The translations under genes were made by a program, and so were the position numbers. 6,027 nucleotides of DNA, from NCBI GenBank assembly GCA_003695455.1, contig RFJF01000422.1, positions 1 to 6,027 of the forward strand, written 5' to 3'. This DNA is from Chloroflexota bacterium (GTDB lineage Bacteria > Chloroflexota > Anaerolineae > 4572-78 > J111). The stretch's first letter is position 1, and each line of letters begins with the position of its first letter. The notes beneath the pieces were generated by a model, which worked only from the letters and a program-made list of their open reading frames with translations, searched no databases and was not told the origin of the DNA. Below are positions 1-6,027 of the stretch, in pieces.

Positions 1-627
1 CCGGAAACCGGCTACGGCTACGTTGAGCGCGCCGAACCGCTGGGCGAGTTTAACGGCTGCGCCGCCTACCGGGTGAATCGCTTTCTGGAAAAGCCCAACC
101 TTGAAACCGCGCAAAGGTTTTTGGCCAGTGGCACGTATTATTGGAACAGCGGCATTTTTATCTGGCAGCTTTCCACGCTGATGGAGGCCTTCAGCCGTTA
201 TTTGCCGGAGTTTTACCAAAATCTGGTGGAAATGGAACAGGCCGTGCAGTCCGGCCAACCCATCGAGCCAATCTGGCAGGGCATCAACCCGGTCAGCATT
301 GATGTGGGAATTATGGAGCGCGCCGAAAAGGTGGCAATGATTCCGGTGGATATTGGCTGGAACGATGTGGGCAGTTGGGCCGCCACCCATCAGGTGGGGC
401 AGAGCGATGAAAACGACAATGTGCTGGTGGGCAAAGACATCCACGTGTTTGACTCGCGGGGGCTGCTGGTTGAAAGCGACCATCGGCTGGTAGCCGCCAT
501 TGGGCTGGAAGATGTGGTGATTGTTGACACCCCGGATGCCCTGCTGGTTTGCGCCAGAGACAAAACTCAGGATGTTAAAAAAATTGTGACCTGGTTGCAA
601 GATAATAACCGCACTGAATTGCTGTAA
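1..627 (+). CDS. manC: Mannose-1-phosphate guanylyltransferase, C-terminal part (5' end outside window)
   Basis: Makes GDP-mannose from mannose-1-phosphate and GTP in the cytoplasm, feeding glycan and envelope polysaccharide synthesis. Frame 1 is open from base 1, so the visible 208 residues are the end of a longer protein; about 130-150 N-terminal residues, with the nucleotide-binding G-rich loop, are missing. Visible family motifs, numbered from the first visible residue: PETGYGY (1-7), FLEKP (28-32, with the conserved lysine), YYWNSGIFIW (46-55), a SIDVGIMERA segment, the DIGWNDVGSW motif, and the C-terminal VDTPDALLVCARDKTQDVK signature. The protein ends shortly after that signature, so there is no C-terminal cupin phosphomannose isomerase domain; it is the short monofunctional form. 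An apparent GTG start at 73 is internal, because the conserved PETGYGY motif lies upstream in the same frame. Other sugar-phosphate nucleotidyltransferases are less likely given these motifs. Confidence 0.93.
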   Translation, partial: PETGYGYVERAEPLGEFNGCAAYRVNRFLEKPNLETAQRFLASGTYYWNSGIFIWQLSTLMEAFSRYLPEFYQNLVEMEQAVQSGQPIEPIWQGINPVSIDVGIMERAEKVAMIPVDIGWNDVGSWAATHQVGQSDENDNVLVGKDIHVFDSRGLLVESDHRLVAAIGLEDVVIVDTPDALLVCARDKTQDVKKIVTWLQDNNRTELL

Positions 628-677
628 GTAAGTTGAAAGCAAATGACATCGTCCGAAAGTGCGATTTGTGAAAATTT

Positions 678-683
678 GGAGAG
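678..683 (+). promoter_or_regulatory. Ribosome binding site of topA
   Basis: GGAGAG lies only 3 nt before the ATG at 687, which is tighter than usual. It still supports this start over the in-frame ATG at 741 (Met19), which would cut through the N-terminal zinc ribbon. The start therefore includes the extra domain. Confidence 0.65.
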
Positions 684-686
684 TTT

Positions 687-3122
687 ATGAGTTTGGAAAT
701 TATTACAGCGTATTGCGTTAAATGTAAAGAAAAACGAGAGATGAGCCAGCCGGAGGCGGTTTTTACCAGTACCGGCACCCCCGGCACGCGGGGCGTATGC
801 CCGGTGTGCGGCACCAAAATGTTCAAAATGGGCCGCACCCCGGCCCACGAACACGTGACCCCGCCGGACCCGGAAACCATCAAAAATAACCGAAAGGCCA
901 GAGCCAAATCGGCGGCCAAAGGCAAATCCGGCAAGAACGGTGCAGCCCGCAAACGGGGCCGGCTGGTCATTGTTGAATCACCGGCCAAAGCCAAAACCAT
1001 CAGCAAGTTTTTGGGGCGCGGTTACACCGTCAAGGCCTCGGTGGGGCATGTGCGAGATTTGCTGCGCTCACAGCTTTCTGTGGATGTGGACAACGGCTTT
1101 ACCCCCAAATACCGCGTACCCAACGAGAAACGGGCCGTAGTTAAAGAACTGAAAAGCCTGGCTGCCGGCGCTAAAGAAATTTACCTGGCCACCGACCCGG
1201 ACCGCGAAGGCGAGGCCATTGCCTGGCATTTGACCGAAGCCGCAGAAATGGACGAGAGTCGAGTCCGGCGGGTGGTTTTTCACGAGATTACCAAAGATGC
1301 CGTAGCCGACGCATTTGCCCATCCGCGCCAGCTTGACCACAAGCGGGTGGATGCCCAGCAGGCTCGCCGCATTTTGGACCGGCTGGTTGGCTACCAAATC
1401 AGCCCGCTGCTGTGGCGCAAAGTTCGCAGCAGAACCAGCGCCGGCCGGGTGCAGAGCGTGGCCCTGCGGCTGGTGGTAGAACGCGAACAGGAAATCAGCG
1501 ATTTCAACCCGGTTGAATACTGGTCCATTCAGGCCGACCTGGCAAAAAAAGCAGAGCCGGATACGCAATTCAGGGCCAAACTCAGCCGGGTAAACGGTGA
1601 AAAAATCGAACTGGCAAATCAGGCTCAAACGCAGGCCATTGTTGATGCGCTGCAAACTTCGGCGTACGTGGTCACAGAGGTCAAAAAAAGCGAGCGCCGG
1701 CGCAAACCCGCCGCCCCGTTTACCACCAGCACGCTGCAGCAGGAAGCCTCGCGGCGGCTGGGCTTTGGCACCCGCAAAACCATGAGCGTGGCCCAACAAC
1801 TGTACGAAGGCATTGAACAGGGCGCAGACGGCACCATCGGCCTGATTACGTACATGAGAACCGATAGCGTCTCGGTGTCAAAACAGGCGCAGCAAGAAGC
1901 CCGCACCTTCATTTCCAAACGCTACGGCCCGGAAATGATTCCCGATGAGCCGCCGGTGTACAACACCCGCAGCAAAACCGCGCAGGAAGCCCACGAGGCC
2001 ATCCGGCCAACCAGCGTGCTGCGCGAACCGGAAAAAGTGAAGCAGTACCTCAGCCGTGACCAAATGCGGTTGTACAGTTTGATCTGGCAGCGCTTTGTAG
2101 CCAGCCAAATGGCAAACGCCCTGTACGATACCATGACCGTGGTAGTGGCTGCCGGTCCCAAAAACGCGCCGGTTGAATCGTGGCCGTACCAACTGCAAGC
2201 CAGCGGCTCGCGCTTGCGGTTTAAAGGTTTTTTGACCGTGTACGAAGAAACCCGCGACGAAGACGCCGCCCCGGATTCTGCGGAGGATGTGCTTCTGCCT
2301 GACATCAAGCAGAACGACCCGCTCAAACTGCTTGAACTGTTGCCCAACCAGCACTTTACCCAGCCGCCGCCGCGCTACACCGAGGCATCGCTGGTGAAAA
2401 CGTTGGAAGAGTACGGCATTGGCCGGCCCAGCACTTACGCACCCACCATTTCTACCATTCAGCAGCGCGGCTACGTTGAAAAATTTGAGAAGCGGCTGTA
2501 CCCCACCGAGTTGGGAGAAATTGTCAACGACCTGCTGGTGGAGTACTTTCCGGATATTTTCAACGTACAGTTCACGGTTCAAATGGAAGAGGATTTGGAC
2601 CGCATTGCCACCGGCGAACAGGAATGGGTAGCGGTGCTGAGCGAATTCTACTCGCCGTTTTCAAAGGCTGTGCAGCACGCCGAAGCGCACATGCCGGAAG
2701 TGAGCGTGGCCGACCAGCCGACCGGTGAAGCCTGCGAAAAATGCGGCCACCCGATGGTTATTAAATTTGGCCGGTTTGGCAAATTTGAAGCCTGCTCCAA
2801 CTTTCCGGAATGCCGCAATGCCCGGCCGCATCTGGTCAAACTGGGCATTGCCTGCCCCACCGGCTGCGGCGGCGAACTGGTGGAACGACGCACCAAAAAA
2901 GGCCGGGTTTTCTTTGGCTGCACCAACTACCCCGAATGTGAATGGAGCAGTTGGAAGCGTCCGCTTCCGCAACCCTGCCCCCACTGCGGCGGGCTGCTGG
3001 TGCAGAAAAATCGCCAGTGGGCGCAATGTCTGGACTGCGAGGAATTGACCGACCTCAACAGTTTGCCCGATACCGAAACCGCCACAAAAGAGGCAAGTCC
3101 ATCGGTGGTTGCGGCAGCGTAA
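687..3122 (+). CDS. topA: DNA topoisomerase I (type IA) with an extra N-terminal zinc-ribbon domain
   Basis: Relaxes negative supercoils by cutting one DNA strand through a 5'-phosphotyrosine link. The product has 811 residues. Residues 1-55 form a separate ribbon with C10-x2-C13 and C38-x2-C41, resembling DUF5679. A Lys/Ala-rich linker spans about 65-90. The TOPRIM domain starts at [15 protein letters not shown] (91-105, E97), with acidic residues D170, D172 and E174 in [18 protein letters not shown]-like and [10 protein letters not shown] motifs follow near 222-260. The catalytic tyrosine is Y389 in [25 protein letters not shown] (574-588) is also typical. Three C-terminal zinc ribbons follow: C683/C686/C703/C709, C723/C727/C745/C751 and C764/C767/C781/C784. 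No catalytic residue is missing. The tail (about 790-811) is low complexity. The gene sits 59 nt after the guanylyltransferase with no clear promoter of its own, and a strong terminator follows 18 nt after its stop codon. Confidence 0.97.
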   Translation: MSLEIITAYCVKCKEKREMSQPEAVFTSTGTPGTRGVCPVCGTKMFKMGRTPAHEHVTPPDPETIKNNRKARAKSAAKGKSGKNGAARKRGRLVIVESPAKAKTISKFLGRGYTVKASVGHVRDLLRSQLSVDVDNGFTPKYRVPNEKRAVVKELKSLAAGAKEIYLATDPDREGEAIAWHLTEAAEMDESRVRRVVFHEITKDAVADAFAHPRQLDHKRVDAQQARRILDRLVGYQISPLLWRKVRSRTSAGRVQSVALRLVVEREQEISDFNPVEYWSIQADLAKKAEPDTQFRAKLSRVNGEKIELANQAQTQAIVDALQTSAYVVTEVKKSERRRKPAAPFTTSTLQQEASRRLGFGTRKTMSVAQQLYEGIEQGADGTIGLITYMRTDSVSVSKQAQQEARTFISKRYGPEMIPDEPPVYNTRSKTAQEAHEAIRPTSVLREPEKVKQYLSRDQMRLYSLIWQRFVASQMANALYDTMTVVVAAGPKNAPVESWPYQLQASGSRLRFKGFLTVYEETRDEDAAPDSAEDVLLPDIKQNDPLKLLELLPNQHFTQPPPRYTEASLVKTLEEYGIGRPSTYAPTISTIQQRGYVEKFEKRLYPTELGEIVNDLLVEYFPDIFNVQFTVQMEEDLDRIATGEQEWVAVLSEFYSPFSKAVQHAEAHMPEVSVADQPTGEACEKCGHPMVIKFGRFGKFEACSNFPECRNARPHLVKLGIACPTGCGGELVERRTKKGRVFFGCTNYPECEWSSWKRPLPQPCPHCGGLLVQKNRQWAQCLDCEELTDLNSLPDTETATKEASPSVVAAA

Positions 3123-3140
3123 TTACACAAAAAACCGGAA

Positions 3141-3173
3141 GGGAGCGGGGGGTATCCTGCTCCCTTTTTCTTT
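3141..3173 (+). terminator. Intrinsic terminator after topA
   Basis: GGGAGC (3141-3146) pairs with GCTCCC (3159-3164). The stem extends inward by G-U, G-C and G-C pairs to 9 bp, closing a 6-nt loop at 3150-3155. It is followed directly by TTTTTCTTT (3165-3173). A-rich bases before the stem could lengthen it by pairing with the T tract. It ends the topA transcript and separates it from the aminopeptidase. Confidence 0.88.
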
Positions 3174-3211
3174 ACCAAAAACCTTGCTAACGGACACACA
3201 CTCAATTTGCC

Positions 3212-3239
3212 TTTGATTTGCCCCTTTTCAGGGTACAAT
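3212..3239 (+). promoter_or_regulatory. Candidate promoter with TACAAT -10 box
   Basis: TACAAT (3234-3239) matches the sigma-70 -10 consensus at five of six bases. The best -35 is the weak TTTGAT (3212-3217) at 16-nt spacing. The predicted start near 3246 falls at the left arm of the inverted heptamer repeat, so a transcript from here would begin with a hairpin. It would be the promoter of the aminopeptidase with a leader of about 310 nt, or of a short RNA. The strength of the call rests on the -10 box alone. Confidence 0.45.
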
Positions 3240-3308
3240 TGTGCTGGTGGCAGGTTGCAGTGACAAGCGGCCGGCGATATGCAACCTGCTCCTTGCCACC
3301 TGCCACAA
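3238..3308. repeat. Degenerate heptamer repeat in inverted orientation (GCAACCT/GCCACCT type)
   Basis: The right arm reads as four 7-nt units: GCAACCT (3281-3287), GCTCCTT (3288-3294), GCCACCT (3295-3301) and GCCACAA (3302-3308). The left arm, read on the minus strand, carries units TGTCACT, GCAACCT, GCCACCA and GCACAAT (3265 down to 3238). The two arms can pair in more than one way: CAGGTTGCA (3251-3259) with TGCAACCTG (3280-3288), extended by GGTGG/CCACC across a 7-nt bulge, or GTGGCAGGT (3247-3255) with ACCTGCCAC (3298-3306). Short tandem heptamers are known as intergenic repeats in cyanobacteria and, from memory, in other phyla; membership in a named family is not claimed. A structured RNA is the alternative reading. 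Confidence 0.6.
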
Positions 3309-3420
3309 ACCGATAAACGGCAATGGCGCAGGCCAGATTTTGCGTCAAACAGAAGGAGTATCCGTTAGCAAAATCAAAAAATGTAACTATTCACCTTGTG
3401 ACTGAACGCTTTGGAAAAAA

Positions 3421-3506
3421 TCCACAGATTTACACAGATGAACACAGATAAAGTAAAAAACCATAAAAATCACTCTAATCTGTGAAAATCTGTGTCCATC
3501 TGTGGA
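3421..3506. repeat. Inverted repeat built from three 10-nt CACAGAT units per arm
   Basis: The left arm (3421-3449) contains TCCACAGAT, ACACAGAT and ACACAGAT at 10-nt spacing. The right arm (3478-3506) is its imperfect reverse complement, with 24 of 29 positions pairing. The five mismatches fall in the 2-3 nt between units, so the 7-mer CACAGAT cores are perfectly kept on both arms. The loop is 28 nt and A-rich (3450-3477). Similar ATCTGTG-rich intergenic repeats occur in many bacterial phyla, and their chance translations (…ICVHLCKSV…) are common spurious ORFs in databases; this is recalled, not searched. There is no transposase, so it is at most a small non-autonomous or REP-like element. 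Confidence 0.85.
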
Positions 3507-3557
3507 GTGATTTAAGCCACGCTGAATAGATACCAAAAAATTAAAAAGAGGATTAAC

Positions 3558-4628
3558 ATGCGAGTAGATAATTTGCGTCAAAAAATGGCAGAGGTTCAAC
3601 TGGACGGTTTTTTGGTAACCCAGCCGGAAAACCGGCGCTACCTGTCCGGCTTTAGCGGCAGCGCCGGCGTGCTGGTTGTTTCTGCCGCCCGCCACGGCCT
3701 GGCTACCGATTCTCGGTACTACGAGCAGGTCAGGCAGCAGTGCCCGGATTGGGAATTGCTGGAAGTGGGCTACGGCTTTACCAAAGCCATGCCCCAACTG
3801 CTGGCCGATTTTGGGTTAGCCGGTAAGCGGGTGGGTTTTGAGGCCGCAGACGTGAGCGTGGCCGCATTGCAGGCGTGGCAGGAGTCGCTGGACGGGCAGG
3901 CCGAACTGGTTCCCACCGAAGGCGCCGTCGAATCGCTGCGGATGCGCAAAGAACCTGCCGAACTGGCCGCCATGCAAAAGGCCATTGCCCTGGCCGATGA
4001 AGCCTACATGTACATCGCTGAATATATTGAGCCGGGGATGACGGAACTGGAGGTGGCGTGGGCGCTTGAAAGCTATATGCGCACCCACGGCGCGCAGGCG
4101 CTTTCATTTGAATCTATTGTGGCGTCCGGGCCAAATTCGGCCAAACCGCACGCCCATCCGTCCGGGCGCAAAATCAGCGCCGGCGAACCCATCACCCTGG
4201 ATTTTGGCTGCGTGGTTGACGGCTACTGCTCAGACATTACCCGCTCTTTTTGTCTGGATGCGCCCGCCGGCGAGCGCTACCTTGAGGTGTGGAATACGGT
4301 TCGGCAGGCGCAACAGGCGGCCATTGACGGCGCACGGGCCGGCATGAGCGGCGCCGCGGTTGATGCGCTGGCCCGCGATGTGATTAACCGGGCCGGCTAC
4401 GGCGATTATTTTGGTCACGGGCTGGGGCACAGCCTGGGGTTGGCCGTCCATGAAAACCCCCGCTACAGCTTTACCTACCAGGACGAAGTTCCTGCCGGCG
4501 CGGTGATGACCGTTGAACCGGGCATTTACATTCCCGGCTGGGGCGGTGTTCGGCTTGAAGATGTGGTGCTGGTGGAAGAAAACGGGGTGCGCCTGCTGAG
4601 CGCGGCCCCAAAGGTTGCGGTTATTTAA
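3558..4628 (+). CDS. Xaa-Pro aminopeptidase / proline dipeptidase, M24B metallopeptidase
   Basis: A cytoplasmic metal-dependent peptidase that removes an N-terminal residue before proline or splits Xaa-Pro dipeptides. The 356 residues are the usual length of the short PepQ/YpdF-like form. Residues 1-125 form the creatinase N-terminal domain (FLVTQPENRRYLSGFSGS, ATDSRYYEQ). The pita-bread catalytic domain follows, with all five metal ligands by family alignment: D215 (LDFG), D226 (SDITRS), H291 (GHGLGHSLGL), E320 (VEPGIY) and E334 (RLED). Supporting histidines are H198/H200 in PHAHPSG, H287, and H298 in VHEN. The ATG at 3558 has AAGAGGA upstream (3546-3552) with 5-nt spacing, and the N-terminal motif starts at once, so the start is secure. 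The gene is preceded by a terminator and a repeat-rich gap, so it is probably transcribed separately from topA. An aminopeptidase and a prolidase cannot be told apart by sequence reading alone, so no symbol is given. There is no signal peptide. Confidence 0.94.
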   Translation: MRVDNLRQKMAEVQLDGFLVTQPENRRYLSGFSGSAGVLVVSAARHGLATDSRYYEQVRQQCPDWELLEVGYGFTKAMPQLLADFGLAGKRVGFEAADVSVAALQAWQESLDGQAELVPTEGAVESLRMRKEPAELAAMQKAIALADEAYMYIAEYIEPGMTELEVAWALESYMRTHGAQALSFESIVASGPNSAKPHAHPSGRKISAGEPITLDFGCVVDGYCSDITRSFCLDAPAGERYLEVWNTVRQAQQAAIDGARAGMSGAAVDALARDVINRAGYGDYFGHGLGHSLGLAVHENPRYSFTYQDEVPAGAVMTVEPGIYIPGWGGVRLEDVVLVEENGVRLLSAAPKVAVI

Positions 4629-4634
4629 AATTGA

Positions 4635-4661
4635 CCCGGATTGCAGTGTCATTGCATCGGG
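4635..4661 (+). terminator. Weak hairpin after the aminopeptidase gene
   Basis: CCCG (4635-4638) pairs with CGGG (4658-4661), continuing through AT/AT and GCA/TGC with single bulged bases, to give about 9 bp around a short loop. It begins 6 nt after the stop codon but has no T tract (CTAAATTT follows), so a terminator role is only possible. It may instead protect the 3' end. Confidence 0.3.
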
Positions 4662-4668
4662 CTAAATT

Positions 4669-4680
4669 TGCCGGCCGGCA
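4669..4680. repeat. 12-bp perfect palindrome TGCCGGCCGGCA
   Basis: Perfectly self-complementary, with no spacer. It lies 40 nt after the aminopeptidase stop codon and about 90 nt before the next promoter. It could be a dimeric protein-binding site or part of the transcript end; GGCCGG-type motifs are common in this genome's coding DNA, so chance is plausible. Confidence 0.5.
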
Positions 4681-4770
4681 CATGAATGCGGCGGCGTAAA
4701 TTCAGATGTAATTTTGATGGCCCGTGCGGCGAATCACCTTGAATTAGCGGGTAGAAACAGATTTTTTACC

Positions 4771-4799
4771 TTGCACTAAATTCTGGAATATGGTAAGAT
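4771..4799 (+). promoter_or_regulatory. Promoter of the membrane protein gene (extended -10)
   Basis: TTGCAC (4771-4776), 17-nt spacer, then TAAGAT (4794-4799) preceded by TG at 4791-4792, forming an extended -10. The -35 is weak (first three bases match). The predicted start is near 4806, giving a 5' leader of about 67 nt. It lies in a locally AT-rich stretch immediately upstream of the gene. Confidence 0.6.
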
Positions 4800-4802
4800 G
4801 GG

Positions 4803-4824
4803 TTAACAATTTTACTTATGTTAA
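4803..4824. promoter_or_regulatory. Inverted repeat TTAACA-N10-TGTTAA at the predicted transcription start
   Basis: TTAACA (4803-4808) and TGTTAA (4819-4824) are exact inverted copies with a 10-nt AT-rich spacer, overlapping the predicted start site of the membrane protein gene. The geometry suits an operator for a dimeric repressor, but six AT-rich bases per half-site can arise by chance. No regulator gene is visible nearby. Confidence 0.3.
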
Positions 4825-4862
4825 GTTTCAATCCGTGATGATTGATTTTCCTTTTCTGGCGC

Positions 4863-4868
4863 GAGGAG
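4863..4868 (+). promoter_or_regulatory. Ribosome binding site of the membrane protein gene
   Basis: GAGGAG with a 4-nt spacer before the ATG at 4873. It fixes the start there; the next in-frame ATG (4897, Met9) has no such site upstream. Confidence 0.75.
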
Positions 4869-4872
4869 AAAA

Positions 4873-6027
4873 ATGAGCGAATCACCAAGACCTCCCATGG
4901 AGGCGGTTCGGAGAAGCCTGTTTGTTGGCATATTAATTGGCCTGGTTTTGGGCGCAATTGTGGGGATTCTGATGGCCACAGTATATGTGTGGCAGAATCC
5001 ACCGGTGTACGAAGGCGGCGCCTACCCCAGTGAATTAACCGACGCCTATCAAAAACACTACCTGGCTATGGTGGTTGATTCGTACATTGTCAATCAGGAA
5101 CCGGGTGTTGCCAAAGAACGGCTCAAAACATTCGATTCCCGCACCCAGATTTTGGTGCTGGGCGAGCGTTCCGCGGCGTACGTAGCCGCCGGGCGCGGTG
5201 CAGAGGCGCAGGCCATCAACAGCCTGGCAACGAATCTCAAATCCATCGAAGGCTGGAACGAGGAAACCATAAAAGATGTGGTGGGCGAACTGGCCGCCAA
5301 ATATCAGAATGACCCGGCGCGGGCGCAGGCCATTGGCACCTTCAGCGCCCAAATGCTCGGCGGTCTGGTGCCGGAAGCGCCGCCTGCCCAGCCGCCCGCC
5401 GGTGAAGCCGCCGAACCTGCTCCGGCTGAACCCGCGGCCCCGGCCGCGCCGCCGGCGGCTGCCGGGGGGTATTCGTGGGTAACGTATCTGCTGTGCTGTC
5501 TGCTCTTTTTGGTGTTGCTGGCAATTATGTACATTATTGGCAGACGCCGCTTTGAAGCGCGCCGCCGGCCCACCAAACAGGATATTGTGTGGGAAGGCGA
5601 AGGCCCGGCGCCCATCAAGGTCTGGAGCGGAACCTACACGCTGGGCCAGGATATGTACGATGAATTTGCCACCATCGAAACGGACGACGACGATTTTCTG
5701 GGAGAATTTGGGATGGGAATTCTGGAAGCCATTCCCAATACAAGCCCCAAACAAGTGGTTGCGTTTGATGTGGGGCTGTTTGACAAAACCGATATCACCA
5801 CCCTGTCACGGGCGGTGATGAGCGAATACGCCTACAACGATGAAACCATCCGCGCAAAAATTGAAGCCAACCCGCAGGCCGAAGCCATTTTGGCCGAGCC
5901 GGGCAAAAAATTCTCGTTTGAAACATCTGCGCTGCGGGTAGATGCCACCATTGACGATATGGCATACGCCGAAGGCGGCAACACCTATTTTGAAAAACTC
6001 ACCGTCTCGCTCAACCTGTTCCTCAAG
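4873..6027 (+). CDS. Uncharacterised two-helix membrane protein (3' end outside window)
   Basis: The frame is open for 385 codons to the end of the window with no stop, so the protein is longer than seen. I do not recognise a named family. Residues 1-14 are polar and basic (R12, R13). Residues 15-38 form a membrane helix rich in Gly, Leu and Ile. Residues 40-160 are a probably helical soluble part, starting NPPVYEGGAYPSELTDAYQ and HYLAMVVDSY. Residues 165-198 are a Pro/Ala-rich spacer. Residues 202-223 form a second helix containing C208 and C209, followed by RRRFEARRR, so by the positive-inside rule residues 40-200 face outside and the C-terminal part inside. Residues 236-385 are a soluble domain with an acidic run (D271-D274) and alternating strand-like segments (VVAFDVGLFDK, LTVSLNLFLK). 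It has its own promoter and a good ribosome site. No catalytic motif is visible. Confidence 0.88.
   Translation, partial: MSESPRPPMEAVRRSLFVGILIGLVLGAIVGILMATVYVWQNPPVYEGGAYPSELTDAYQKHYLAMVVDSYIVNQEPGVAKERLKTFDSRTQILVLGERSAAYVAAGRGAEAQAINSLATNLKSIEGWNEETIKDVVGELAAKYQNDPARAQAIGTFSAQMLGGLVPEAPPAQPPAGEAAEPAPAEPAAPAAPPAAAGGYSWVTYLLCCLLFLVLLAIMYIIGRRRFEARRRPTKQDIVWEGEGPAPIKVWSGTYTLGQDMYDEFATIETDDDDFLGEFGMGILEAIPNTSPKQVVAFDVGLFDKTDITTLSRAVMSEYAYNDETIRAKIEANPQAEAILAEPGKKFSFETSALRVDATIDDMAYAEGGNTYFEKLTVSLNLFLK

Larger units (their letters stand above)
3123..3557. other. 435-nt intergenic region without a gene
   Basis: Holds, in order, the topA terminator, a candidate promoter, an inverted heptamer repeat, a small hairpin (3324-3330 pairing with 3341-3347, TGGCGCA with TGCGTCA, one G-U pair, 10-nt loop), an orphan Shine-Dalgarno-like AGAAGGAG (3351-3358), and an inverted decamer repeat ending about 50 nt before the aminopeptidase start. 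I found no credible coding frame on either strand. It is richer in A and T than its flanks, especially from 3365 onward. Confidence 0.75.

Noticed and set aside
73..75. GTG as the true start of the guanylyltransferase
   Set aside because: The conserved PETGYGY motif is encoded upstream in the same open frame, so the gene continues beyond the window edge.
584..606. TTGTGA and GATAAT as a promoter for topA inside the end of the guanylyltransferase gene
   Set aside because: The spacing is only 11 nt, far from the usual 16-18, and the bases at the proper -35 position are a run of A.
1068..2582. Long minus-strand ORFs (243 and 234 codons) opposite topA
   Set aside because: They are antisense to conserved TopA catalytic domains and arise from GC-rich third codon positions.
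3246..3360. A 6S RNA or SRP RNA gene
   Set aside because: The length, internal-loop pattern and the SRP GGAAGCAGC-type loop are absent; the arms are better explained as degenerate heptamer repeats.
3387..3797. 136-codon minus-strand ORF crossing the decamer repeat
   Set aside because: Its C-terminal part is a translation of the ATCTGTG repeat (ICVHLCKSV-like) and the rest is antisense to the well-supported aminopeptidase gene.
4682..4699. Tiny ORF ATG AAT GCG GCG GCG TAA
   Set aside because: Five codons, no ribosome-binding site; not supported as a gene.
5035..5754. 239-codon minus-strand ORF
   Set aside because: It lies entirely antisense to the membrane protein, has a low-complexity Arg/Gly-rich stretch opposite the Pro/Ala spacer, and has no recognisable motif; the + strand frame has a promoter, a ribosome site and plausible membrane helices.

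Overview
The window looks like ordinary chromosomal DNA from a moderately GC-rich bacterium. All four genes lie on the + strand, in the order ManC-type mannose-1-phosphate guanylyltransferase (5'-truncated), DNA topoisomerase I, a short M24 Xaa-Pro aminopeptidase, and a two-helix membrane protein of unknown function (3'-truncated). The best phylum guess is Chloroflexota (Anaerolineae-like). It rests on recalled features rather than a search: a zinc-ribbon domain resembling DUF5679 fused to TopA, the extended -10 style promoter, and degenerate heptamer and decamer repeats between genes. Treat the phylum as tentative.

Layout: 1-627 is the last 208 codons of the guanylyltransferase. After a 59-nt gap with no clear terminator comes topA (687-3122), so topA may be read through from upstream. 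A good intrinsic terminator (3141-3173) closes that unit. The next 435 bases hold no gene. They carry, in order, the terminator, a TACAAT-type -10 element, a degenerate heptamer repeat in inverted orientation (3238-3308), a small hairpin, and a large inverted repeat of 10-nt CACAGAT units (3421-3506). The aminopeptidase (3558-4628) follows. A 244-nt gap with a 12-bp perfect palindrome and a reasonable promoter leads to the membrane protein, whose frame is open from 4873 to the end of the window.

The genes do not form an obvious pathway. The first makes GDP-mannose for glycans or the cell envelope, the second relaxes DNA supercoils, the third trims proline-containing peptides, and the fourth is uncharacterised. 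I do not see a defence system, mobile element, CRISPR array or biosynthetic cluster. The items most worth a second look are the extra N-terminal zinc ribbon on TopA (four zinc ribbons in total), the unknown membrane protein, and the two structurally different repeat families packed into one intergenic region.
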